Source: Costus lasius
Lineage: Eukaryota > Streptophyta > Magnoliopsida > Zingiberales > Costaceae
DNA: 64,000 nucleotides
NCBI GenBank assembly: GCA_027563935.2
Contig: JANVAS020000203.1
Span: 9,548,001-9,612,000 of the forward strand
Reading direction: 5' to 3'
How positions within the stretch are numbered: the first letter of the stretch is position 1; each line of letters starts with the position of its first letter. This document shows, piece after piece, positions 23,646 through 34,236 of the stretch. The position numbers and the translations under genes are program-made. The notes beneath the pieces are model-generated. The model made no database searches and was not told where the DNA came from. It saw only the letters and a list, made by a program, of their open reading frames with translations.

Positions 23646-24749
23646 GCACTCTTGCTTAGTTTAATCACTTCTATTTTAGTTGTTTTTAGAATTCAAATTT
23701 TCTTTTTCTTTTTTTTAGGGGAATAGAATAAAGAGGGAGTTATGAAGAAAGTTGAATCCAACGGTGGCGAAAAATTGAATTTTGTGAGCATCACTTTCCA
23801 TACTACTTTGCATTCTATTTTCCTCGATCTTTTGAAAAAGAATTGGATGCATACGATCCACTTTCTACCATCTTGTGGTGTGATCCTATTTTTTTTTAAA
23901 AAAAGATTTTCATTGATAAATATCTTCCATGATGCATGTTGAAGATATAGCCCTGTCATGTTAAATTTATTTCTTCAATACATATTTGTCTATTGAGATA
24001 TGACATTGATTGATGCATAAAATTTTGGGTAGATATATTATTTGAAGAGTAAGATTTAAAGGTGAAACTTCTCTTTTGAATAAAATGAGTATATTAGTAT
24101 GATTTGAGAATTTAGATCAATTGATCAACCTAGTTGAGGCTTAGTCTATTTTTGCTATTTATTGGGAAAGAAGAATCCAAGATCCATAAAAATAGTGAGA
24201 GACTCCCCTACTTGGCACTATGTAAAATTGATAGTGATACCTAAGAACATGGGTTGAAGTCTATACATGAAAAATAATGAGAGAGAAAAAGAATAAGACT
24301 CCTCTGCTTGGCACTATGTAAAATTGACAGTGGTACCGAAGAAAGAGTTGAAGTCAAAAATAAAAAGTATGTGTCTATGTGGGTACATGTCATCTTTACA
24401 AAAACAAACAAAATGCATTAAAAAAAACTATGTGTGGAAAAAGATCTTGGAGACCTAATTCATGTAAACGAAAGCCATGATAGATTTAAATTGATACTGG
24501 GTGAAATCATGAGATTGAAATTTCTATTTATCATACGGTTGCAAAATTTTATTTGATTGAGTTGTGAATCTAGAAATTTGAGTTCTGAGGATGATATGTT
24601 TACTTGAAATTTTGTAAATCAATTAATAGAATTTTTCATTGACAAGTTGTATTTTAGAAATTTATTTGAGCATGAAAAGTTTATTCTTTAAATTTGAAAT
24701 CAAAATTGATTTTTGCTTGAGGACAAGCAAGGTTTGAGCCTTATGTGTT
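23646..24749 (+). other. Athila B 3' untranslated region with tandem TTGGCACT block
   Basis: No coding sequence is supported. Two related units lie at about 24197-24262 and 24298-24354; each reads ACTCC..CT.CTTGGCACTATGTAAAATTGA.AGTG.TACC then ..GTTGAAGTC, about 100 bases apart. The same pair occurs in C, D and F. Near the end is TTGCTTGAGGACAAGCAAGG, a known Athila 3' landmark, followed by GTTTGAGCCTTATGTGTT up to the LTR, without a purine run next to the LTR. Confidence 0.65.
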
Positions 24750-26669
24750 TGATGACACCAAAATATGTAGTATATTTTGCATCATTTTAGATACCTTTTC
24801 AAGTTAAATTGAGGATCTTTTACTTGTTTCCATGCTAAACCCATCAAATATTGCAAAGTCTACTTCTATTTTGGTTTTTCATGTTTTTCAAGCAAAAAGA
24901 CGCTATTTTAGGCGTTTTCAAGCAAAATCAAATACATGGAAGAGTTCTCATCATCAAGAAGAAGGCAACCATGAAATTTCACGTAAATCGAGGCAAAGAA
25001 CCAAAAATATGGCAGGGCCGTAAAGGATTTTACGGTACCGTATTTTTCACGGCTACCGTGTTATCGAGATCATGGCCATATTTTGGTGATTTTCCAAACA
25101 GAAGGTTTTCGCGAAAATACGGTATCGCCGTAAGAATTTACACGGCCGTATTTTGGGGCGCTTTCGAAATAGAAACCTTAGCCGATTTTACGGCACTGCC
25201 GTAAACCAGTTTACGGGCCGTATTTTCCAGATGTCTTCAGAACAGAAAGTTGCCCTACAATTACGGCACTGCCGTAAACATTTACATGGGCCGTATTTTC
25301 CAAACGAATTCGACCAGAGAGTTCAGCCGATTTTATGGCACTGCCGTAAACCAAATTACGGTGCCGTATGTTTCAGCAATTTCAGAACAGAAAGATCGAT
25401 GGATTTTACGGCAGTGTCGTAAGATATTACACTACTGTATTTCAGTTTTTGAACGCGACTCCCAGGTCAATTTCAACGCCCGATTTTTGCGGAGATGATT
25501 GCGGACGATACAGAAGTTTATATTCGATGCCGTAAGAAGAAAAAGGGGAGCTTTTCACGAGAGGATTACAGAGAGACAAAAGGCCCCAATTTTGATTGAC
25601 CGTGGAGGGAGAAATCACGATCCACGCCGCTATGGAGGGTTTCGCCACCGCGCTCGATTCAGACGACCTCCGGACGCGATTTTTCTACCGAAGCATCGCC
25701 TGGTGAAGGAGACAATGTACCAGAAGTTTCAGATTGAAAAGAGAGAAATTGGAGGAGAAATCAAGGGAAGAAGGATCACCACCACTACTCATGCCTTCTT
25801 TTGTAAAATACGGCTGTGAAATACTTCACAGCCGTGCCGTATTTTCTAAAAACTCTTCCTTTTGTTGATTTTTGATTTTATGTAATTATGGAATATTGTA
25901 TTTCCTTCGCCTTGCTAGCTTAAACTACTCTTGGGACATGGGGGAGTAGTTCACTTGACTTTTAATGATTAGATAACTTCTTTTTCAATATTTCGTTGAG
26001 TTTGATTTTAGCATGATGATTTTGCTCATGTGATAATTGTGCTTAGACTCTCTTTAATTTCATATTATTAATTATGTTCTTAGAATTTTTGCTTGAGACT
26101 GAAATGTAATTGCTTGAGAATTTGGAACCCTAGAATTGCATGTTAGGATCCCTTCCTTAGGTTAGATCCATCTTGATCTTTTCTAGTAAAATAATTGCCA
26201 TGATTATAACATGAATCCATAGATCGAGTCTATTTGTCAAACGTGGAGAACTTGTGCGAAATCAAAGATTGGAACGTTGGAGGTCCTTGAGCAAAACTAG
26301 TTGCGAGAATCGGATGCACGAAAGTGATCCTTGAGACTCCACTAGAGATTCTAGAGCTCGGATGCACGAAAGTGATCCTTGAGTTCATCCTTTGATAATA
26401 TCTTTTTCATGATGAAATTGAATCAACGAAATCCTTATTCATGTCTAGTCATAAAAGTTTAAGTGAACGAAACCCTAGTCCTAGCTTTTCTCTCTGATAA
26501 TCCCACTTTTAGTTACCGATTGCTATTCTCACGATCTCGTTTTGCCTAGTTAGTAAGAAATGAACTATTTAGTATTCGACAACGTAGGTCCCTGTGGATT
26601 CGATACTTTTTTATTACTTCATATACCCGTGCACTTGCGGTTTAACAACAAGTTTTTGGTGCCGTTACT
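24750..26669 (+). repeat. Athila B 3' LTR, 3'-truncated
   Basis: Starts TGATGACACC and aligns with the split 5' LTR. It contains the palindrome array at 25015-25440, with perfect TACGGTACCGTA at 25031-25042 and TTACGGCACTGCCGTAA at 25188-25204 and 25261-25277. GATGCACGAAAGTGATCC occurs twice near 26310-26380. It stops at ..GTGCCGTTAC, inside the older primer-site copy, and unrelated sequence follows. Confidence 0.85.
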
Positions 26670-26984
26670 TCGTATCCTCACGGCAGGTCGGTCTAGTACA
26701 TCTCCCTTGACCTAACCATATGCATGCGTTAGCAACCCATGCTTAACCAGCGTATATACTAGTCTCAAATGTATCATAGCTATCTCATATCCACCATGAT
26801 ACTCGACCCGAGAAAATAACTGAGACTAGATAAAATCTATCTCCTAAGGCACATTGTTTATGCAAATGTACATATGTGGCAGATGTACAAGGTGCATAAT
26901 AATGACCATGCTAGGATATGTCGTCAACCAAACACAGATGTGATACACACTACACTGAACCAATCATAGGTCCTAGGGAATAAA
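26670..26984. repeat. Second copy of the copia-like LTR remnant
   Basis: The part from about 26780 aligns with 4700-4880 (shared GACTAGATAAAATCTATCTC, ATGCAAATGTACATATG and CCTAGGG.ATAAACA), diverged by roughly a fifth by eye. No open frame. It lies on the opposite side of Athila B in the same orientation. Confidence 0.5.
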
Positions 26985-27010
26985 CACTACTAGAAATTGC
27001 GTTTTTTAGC
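26985..27010 (+). other. Possible CACTA-type transposon terminus
   Basis: CACTACTAGAAATTGCG begins exactly where the match to the 4.7-kb remnant stops. This resembles the terminal inverted repeat of plant CACTA (En/Spm) elements. No subterminal repeats or second terminus were found, so only a fragment or a coincidence can be claimed. Confidence 0.3.
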
Positions 27011-27476
27011 TCATCCTGCACTTCTTCACGAAATTCGATCGGAAAATCACAAGAGAGTCATTAGAGGAGATCACCTGATGTGGAGGAAAGCAGGAGGAAA
27101 GGAATTGTCACCTAAGATAATGGATTTCTTTGCTTCAAGTCACTTAGGCAGAAAAACTCTTGGCATGTGGTGGACTCGCGGCCATGACCATGAAAGTTTC
27201 TATGCATTTTTGCCCCATTCACGATTGCTTCAAACTCGAAACTTATGGCCTGTGACAGACTCACGGTCACGCCCGTGAATAATTTTGCTGAAACCTGCAT
27301 TCCAAAATTAAATTTTGTCAAGCATCCTTGCATATAAAATAACTTTTTTTTTATAGATTTTTCCTCATTAAATTTCTATCTAAACATGTTGCAAAAATTT
27401 CTCAAATCTAAAACTTCAAACTATAAGAGTCAGAAATTTAGGTTGCCTCCCAAAAAGCACTTGTTTTTTAAGGTCG
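27011..27476 (-). other. Athila E 3' untranslated remnant
   Basis: It lies downstream (minus strand) of E's pol remnant and includes the conserved GGTTGCCTCCCA block at 27441-27452. Two inverted-repeat motifs occur: CACGGTCACGCCCGTG at about 27263-27278, and a weaker relative near 27178-27193. They resemble, in layout but not sequence, the TACGG palindromes of the other elements. Confidence 0.5.
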
Positions 27477-28382
27477 TTAGCTCAACCATAGCTGAGATAA
27501 AGTTTGTTCAAGTGGATCAGAGGCGTAGTACATTACATGTATTTTGTTGTCCATACATTGCCCTAAAAATGCACCTATTGAAATAAGTATCCAGTATAAT
27601 AGGTGAATGATAATAATTATCCTACGCATGAAAGGAGAAAAATTAGTGCAGTTAATATTATCAAAAGAACGCCCTATTGCATTCCTGAACTTATACATTA
27701 ATGAACTTGTCTGGTTTTCATATTCATCCACATTGTAAATTATAGGCAAAGTAGATATAGGACTTAGAAGTTCATACCTTGAATTGCTTGGAAAGGCTAT
27801 AAATTCTATTTGTTTCCTCTCACTTAACTTGCGGTCAGTTCCATCAATATTTTCATATATTACCTTTTTTGAGTTGATAGATGGGCAAGAGTCTTGCATT
27901 TGTAAGTGTGCCCGAGTGTCATCTTCTACAACCTCATTCTTATTGTTCATAAAATATGTTTCCAAAGGATCCTTATCAATTTCGGTGATGTTGCCATGAT
28001 TTGCTACACTATCCATGACCTTAATATTGTAGCAAGACTCTACAAAAGAAGGTTTCGTTAAGCTAGCTGATAAATCAAATTCTATTTTGTTCTCACTGAT
28101 ATTTAATGTCAGATTTTTGTTCTTCATATCAATGACAGTGCCCGTAGTGGCTAGAAGCAGCCTACCCAAGATGATGGGTAGCCTCGCATCTTCTTCCATG
28201 TCCAAAACTATAAAGTTAGCTGGAATAAAGAAGTTACGAACTTTGATTGGGACGTCTTTCAATATTACCATAGTATGTTGAAGAGAACAGTTGGCAAGCT
28301 AAAGCAAGATCATCGTCAGCTTCATATCCCCGATGTTGATTTCTTTGCAAATAGACAAGGGCATCAAGCTCATGCATATGCC
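27477..28382 (-). pseudogene. Athila E protease joined to RNase H fragment (RT deleted)
   Basis: Minus strand from the right: the protease active-site region is cut at the C insertion. Frame then reads SLMPLSICKEI, VPIKVRNFFIPANFIVLDM and LPIILGRLLLATTGTVIDM, with a stop before MVILKDVP. The acidic linker follows. After RNAIGRSFDNIN the frame runs almost directly into FLGQCMDNKIHVMYYAS, the RNase H block corresponding to B's VLGQRKDKKPHVIHYAS, so nearly all of RT is missing. The 264-codon frame ends at 27477. An old internal deletion in E. Confidence 0.75.
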
Positions 28383-30063
28383 TGATGACACCAAAATTCA
28401 TAGTATATTTTGTGTCATTTTATTGGTCTTTTTGTGTCATATTTATGCTATTTTGCTTGATTTTAAGCCCTATTTGTCAAATATTGTAGAATCTATACCA
28501 TCTATTATTTTTGATCTTTTTCAGGTTAAAAGTGTCATATTTTGATGGATTTTGAACGATTTGAGAACACCAATGGATTCCAGATGTTGAGACAAAGTTC
28601 CCTGTCAAATTTCATGAAAATCGGAGCCAATTTGCAAAAATATGGCACTACCGTATTTTTGGGAATAATTGTCACATTACCATATTTTTGGAAGATTTTA
28701 AACAGAAAGTTTCGAAATTTTTGGGCAAAATAAGGCACTGCTGTATTTAACATACGGTACCGTATTTTAGGCCCAGTTTTCTGATTTTTTCGCCCAAATC
28801 TTGCGCGGACCATATCTTTTGATCCAGAAGTCCAAATTGAGATCCGAAAGAATTGACCAACTCGTCTCAATGAGGAAAAGATAAAGGTACTGAAAGCCCC
28901 AAATTTTATCCAGAATTCAGAGAGTAATTTAAGGAGGCGTCCTTAGGGTTCGGCCTCACGCCGAGAGGCATAGAGACCACCTCAGGCCATCAAATTTTCA
29001 CTGAAGCTTCGCCTAGTGAAGGAGAAGATACCCCAGAAGTTTTAGATTGAAAGGAGTCCGATCGAGGGAGAAATCAATGAAACAGTCGGCGCCGCCACTG
29101 TTCACCGTGTTCATCAAGTATTACGGTGCTGTAATTTCATTACAGCACCGTGTTTTGTAACTTGTCTTCCCTTTTTCAATTCTTATCATCTGAAATTATG
29201 GTTTATTGTAATCCTTTCACCATTTCAGCTTAATCTTCTTGTGGGACGTGGGGTGATATCCCTTTAACTTCTTAATGACTAGATTTGATTAATTTTGTCA
29301 TGATAATTTTGTTATGATAATTCCACTTATGTGATGACTTTCCTTTAATTCTCCTTAGTTTTATAAATATCAGCATGTTTTAGAACTTTACGAAATAGAC
29401 TGAGAGGTTGATTGTGAAATTTGGAACCCTAAAAAATCATTGAGTTTGGAACTTATCGTAAGAGATTAGGTTTCTTCTTTGAATTCTAATTTTTATTGAC
29501 TTTATTGCCATGTTGATTTTCTAATTCTTTGGATTGAGTTAATGTGTTAGACGTGAAAATCCTGCACGAGAGTGAGGATCGGAACGTTGGAAAACCTTAA
29601 GTAGAACTTGTGATGAGTTTCAAGATGGACGAGAGTGATCCTTGAGTTTCCACATGAGATGTTTGACTTAGAATTCGGATGCACGAGAGTGATCCTTGAG
29701 TTCTTTGTTCAATGATTTACTTATTTTCAGCATTGGATAGATCTTGCACAAGAGTGAGGATTGGTCCTTTATATGATTGTCTGCGCAAGAGCGATATGAT
29801 CATTTTATGAAGTAAAATAAATCTTTATCGTAATAAAATTTGACTGACAACCTTTATTTCCTTCTAGTCATTAGAATTAAGGTAGATGAACCCCTAGTCC
29901 CAGTTTCTCTCTCAGATATTTAGTTTACTTTCCGTTTGTGCTTTCATCATATTCGATTTGCTTAGCTATTGAGAAAACAATTATTTGGTACATAACACGT
30001 AGGTCTCTGTGGTTCGATATCTATTTTATTAGTTCGAGTATCCATGCACTTGCGGACACAACA
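28383..30063 (+). repeat. Element C 5' LTR
   Basis: 1681 bp, TGATGACACC to ..GGACACAACA. It holds a short palindrome cluster at about 28650-28770, with perfect TACGGTACCGTA at 28753-28764. Several GCACGAGAGTGA-like repeats lie at about 29560-29790. The primer site follows directly, so this LTR lacks the extra U5 end seen in C's 3' LTR and in D. Confidence 0.85.
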
Positions 30064-30069
30064 AGTTTT

Positions 30070-30088
30070 TGGCGCCATTGTCGGGGAC
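30070..30088 (+). other. Element C primer binding site
   Basis: TGGCGCCATTGTCGGGGAC differs from B's tRNA-Asp type site at two positions. Confidence 0.75.
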
Positions 30089-30295
30089 CTTCGTGTTGTT
30101 AATATCGAAATAGTTGTTAGTATTGCAAGGCTAAGTTTTATTTGTTTTAGATTGAACTTTGTTTTTTTTTTGCTTTTGTAGGTTTTGGATTTTCACAGTT
30201 GTGACAGAACTGTGATATCTGAAGATTTGTGAATTTGCTTGTGTTTTATATTTTCTTTTTTTTCTATATTCTGAAAAAAAAAATTTAATTGATCT

Positions 30296-31549
30296 GTGTT
30301 GGATTGTCTTTCTATTATTGATATATTTGAAGATGTGTCTTTCAATTATAACTTCTGGGCAACTGATAGAGATGAAGTATACATGTCATATACAAATGAT
30401 TTATCATGCACTCTTGAAGATAAGTTAGATTTTATCTCTCGTCAATTAGACACTTTAAATATGCATCCTACAATGACATCTTATTCTTCCATGAACTGTG
30501 ATATTTGTGGTAGTTTTGATCATTATAGTTCTGATTGCCATATTTTAATGCCTCAAAATTCTAATTCTTCATGTTATCAAGATGATCATTATGATTCTAG
30601 TTGGGAAAATCAAACTTCTTTTTATGATAATTGCTCTAATCATGTTTATGAACCTTATTTTGAGGACAATGAAGAATCTAGGTTAGAAACTATGCATGAA
30701 AAATTCATGTCAAATCAAAACCAATTTATGACAAGTCAAAATAAAGAAATTGAGGATCTTAAGGGAATAATAAGTCAACTTGCTTCTCAGGTAGAATCTT
30801 TAACTGCTAATTCTGAAATTTTGGAAACCTAGTTAGCACAACAAGCATGTTTGCTTGCGTTTGAAAATGAAGAACTTGATTCCCCCTTAGATTATGATTG
30901 TTTTGAGATTGAGCCTTATGTAAATATTCATGAATCTCACTCTGATTTTTATGATTGTAAAATTGATTCATATGATAATTTATTTGAGGAAAAGATTGAG
31001 AAAATTGATTTTGAAAAATCCCCTTTTGATGAAATTAATTCTTTTCATGATATATTATTTGTGGTTAACTCTGACGAAGGATATGAGGGGGTTGATTTAG
31101 AAAAATCTTATTCTGATTTTGTTGATAATTTTGAAATTGATAAATTGTTTGATTGTGAGCAATAGGAAATTGAAAAGGACTTGAATATTACAAACATTGA
31201 TGAAATTCACTATGATGTTTTGCCCATATCTAATGTTGAATCTTCTGATTTCATTGAAAATCTATGCTTCATTGAGGAATCTAATGAAAGACATAAAAAT
31301 TATTTTGATGATCAAATGCATAAATTTTTTGATCAAACTCCTATTGCAATTGAAGATAAAAATTTGAAGAAAGGACTTATGATTTTGCTTTCTGATAAAC
31401 ATAGGAAGATCATTGAAAGTTTTGATTTTAATTTCTGCATGTTTAAGAAAGCCAGTTTAACTGTGATTCATATGCAATTTTGGATATTTGGATTAGTGGC
31501 TAAACTTTTTGGACAGAGGAAATGCAGAAAATTACATCTTTGGTACTGA
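30296..31549 (+). pseudogene. Gag-like acidic protein of element C (two stops)
   Basis: The only long frame of C and clearly homologous to the D protein. It has a CCHC zinc knuckle (CDICGSFDHYSSDC), then a coiled-coil segment (QLASQVESLTANSEILET) similar to the C-terminal part of B's Gag, then a long Asp/Glu/Ser-rich tail (HESHSDFYDCKIDSYD, DFVDNFEIDKLFD). In-frame TAG codons at 30830-30832 and 31163-31165 interrupt it; the same frame continues after the first, and after the second in the frame of 31181-31549, whose end is ..GQRKCRKLHLWY. The N-terminal gag core seen in B is absent. No enzyme motif is present. RNA or nucleocapsid binding is inferred only from the knuckle. Confidence 0.7.
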
Positions 31550-34236
31550 TTCACTTGCCTCACCATGATTTTTTATTTTTGGTCAAGCTAATGACCTAAA
31601 AATTAGCGCTTCTTGGGAGGCAACCCAAGCACTTTTGCTTAGATTAGTTGCTTTTATTTTAGTTTATTTTTAGAATTAATTTTTCTTCTCATTTTTTTGC
31701 AGGTAAATCAAAATTTTGCGCAAAATATGGCACTGCCGTAATCTTCTTTACGGTGTCGAATCCTGATCTGATTTCATCCAAGAGTTTTTAGCATATTACG
31801 GCAGTACCATATTGGTTTTTACGATACCATATTTTTTGGATATTTTAGACCCGATATTTCTTGTACATTACGGCACTGCCGTAAAGTACTTTACGCCCGT
31901 AATTCTAAATCTGCAGTTTGCTTATCTGATTTGGTGTCTTCTCGCTGCGATTTTAAGAAACTGGGTTAGAAACATTTTTGATCTTTGGCACCATCACGAA
32001 GTACTCATCTTTGTCTATCATCTGGATATTTTTGCCGAATTTTAAAGTCCATGGATCTTTCTAAAACACATAGCATCTTTTCGATTCTAATTAATTTCTG
32101 TAGTAGTTTTTCTTTACTATTCTGATTAGCACTTTTGCTACAACTTTTTAAGATACATTAATGATTTGAAACCCTGATTTTTTGCATGGAATATGAAGAA
32201 ATGTGTTGTTCTATCTTGAGGATTAATTGTTTTCATGATTTTATTTTCTGATCATTTTAGGACACATGGCAACTTTTTGAATTTGATTAATTTTGTGCAG
32301 TTTTTACAGTTTTGTAATCTGAGTAGCCTTCTTTCTCTTGGTACCCTAAATTCCTGATAGATTTTGATCCTTTAATTTTCATACGTCTGAAAAGAACATA
32401 TCTTATTCTACAACTTGGTTCTGTCCATTTTCTATTAGGATCATTAAATTTTATTCTAGGGCATGGCTACTTTTCATAAAAAATTCAAAAACTGCTCAGT
32501 TTGCTTTCTACTTGTTATTGCTTATTTTGCCTCCAGATTCAGAAATCTTCAAGATCAACTGTCTTCCACCTCTAGCCACCACTGCATCTGCCTGTGACAT
32601 CACTGTATCTAGCCGTCGACACGGGATTATACTTTCTGCAGATTCTTACTTCCTTTGCTACCTCTTATTCCATTTATTTTATTTATGCAGCAGACTCTTC
32701 ATTAGTGACTGATTTTTTTTTCTCTGCAGTGCTATCTCTCGGACCCACCGGCCGACGATCTCACCTCCATGACTATAGACTCTAGTAGGCCACTAGAGAT
32801 TACTCACTATACTATCCACACCATCACCATCATGGGTAGCAGCTTTTCAGCTAGCATCTATTCCACCTCTGCTACTCACCTACTCGACTCTTTCCACCGA
32901 CGCTCTTCTAGACCATCGATGATATCTCTTATTCTTCTCGGAGATACCTATTTCTATCATTATTATTTTTTTAGTAAGAGATTATTTTTAGACTGAGCCT
33001 TATGTATCTTAAATTTTGCAGAAAAATTTTCAAAAGGCACATATTTGGACCTAGCAGCATCTACCCCGACACTATTTTTAGTTTGAGCCTTATGTATTTT
33101 TGGTCAGAGCTTGCTATATAGTTTTGTGAGTATTATTTGCACTTTCTAGTGATTATTTGACTTGATATGATTATCTACACTTTCCTTCTCCTAAAAATTC
33201 TACACTTTCCTTCTCCTATAAATTTTTGAATTGATGTGAATTGATTAACCTAGTTGATGTTTAGACTATTTTATTATTTGAGTTTAATGCTTCACACCTT
33301 TTGCATTGATTTCGACATATTTTGATGTTTAAAAATTTTATGACGTGAATCCATGTGATGAGAGATGGGTATATTTTTTTATATATCATGATGAATGTTC
33401 ATGCATGCATGCCTATGAATTGAGATATACCTATTATGCTGAATTTATTTCTTCAATATATATCTACTTGTTGAAATTCTTCATTGATTGATGCATAAGG
33501 ATTTTTGGGTAGGTATATTGTTTGATGAATGCAATCTAAGGGTGAAGCATCTTACTTGAATAAAATGAGCATATGAGTGTAATTTTTGAATTGATGTCAA
33601 TTGATTAACCTAGTTGATGTTTAGTCTACTTTATTATTTGTTGGGAAGAAAGAATCCAATATAAAAAAATAGTGAGAGACTCCCCTACTTGGCACTGTGT
33701 AAAATTAACAGTGGTACCTAAGACATGGGTTGAAGTCTATAAAAAAAAGAGAAAGAGAAAAAAAAATGACTCCTCTACTTGGCACTGTGTAAAATTGACA
33801 GTGGTACCGAAGATAAGAGTTGAAGTCCAAATAAAAAAATTATATATATATATCGATGTGGGTACATGCCATAAAAAAAAGAAGAGGAAGAGAAATAGAA
33901 AAGAAAAAAAAATTGTATGAAAAAAGATTTTGGATATCCTATTCCTATAAACAAAGGTAAGATAGATTTAAACTGAAAATTGGGTGAAATCATGAGGCTG
34001 AAATTCTGTTTATTATGCGAATTGCGAAGTTTTATTCGATCAAAGCTGTGAATCTTAAATACTAAATTCAGAGGATGATGTATTTATCTGAAATTTTATG
34101 CAAAAAGTTAGTGGAAAATTTCATGAGCGATTATATCTTAGAAATTTATTTTTCATGAAAAAGCATATTTTCCATAGTAGAGTTCTTTATTCTATCTATT
34201 TGCTTGAGGACAAGTAAAGTTTGAGCCTTATGTGTT
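31550..34236 (+). other. Element C 3' untranslated region
   Basis: Starts with the conserved hairpin TTGGGAGGCAACCCAA (31613-31628). A second palindrome cluster lies at about 31727-31890, with perfect TTACGGCACTGCCGTAA at 31868-31884. The tandem TTGGCACT block is at about 33677-33741 and 33768-33823. GAGCCTTATGT occurs three times (about 32996, 33080 and 34224), the last just before the 3' LTR. A short AT repeat is at about 33839-33852. Corresponding stretches exist in D and F. Confidence 0.65.

Larger units (their letters stand above)
5412..26669 (+). mobile_element. Athila-clade Ty3/gypsy element B, decayed, with nested insertions
   Basis: LTRs begin TGATGACACC at 5412 and 24750. The internal part has a tRNA-Asp type primer binding site, gag, protease, RT-RNase H and integrase in gypsy order without a chromodomain. 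RT blocks such as MPFGLCNAPATFQRCMM and LVLNWEKCHFMV are typical of Athila. The 5' LTR is interrupted by 6290-17447. The 3' LTR stops early at 26669, about 60 bases short of the 5' LTR end, so no target duplication is found. Several stops and at least two frameshifts show it cannot make a full polyprotein. Confidence 0.85.

Noticed and set aside
25015..25440. CRISPR-like spacing of short palindromic repeats
   Set aside because: Repeats vary, spacers are not uniform, and the array is inside a plant LTR that occurs several times; no cas genes.
25153..25498. Overlapping plus-strand frames in the B 3' LTR
   Set aside because: They translate the palindrome array; repeated short peptides such as GTAVNI reflect the DNA repeat, not a protein.
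32512..32996. Two overlapping frames in the C 3' region as a possible host exon
   Set aside because: The same DNA recurs (reverse) in D near 40417-40894 and F near 59340-59780 without a conserved frame.
33835..33855. AT microsatellite and the poly-T at 58438
   Set aside because: Short, ordinary low-complexity tracts in 3' untranslated regions.
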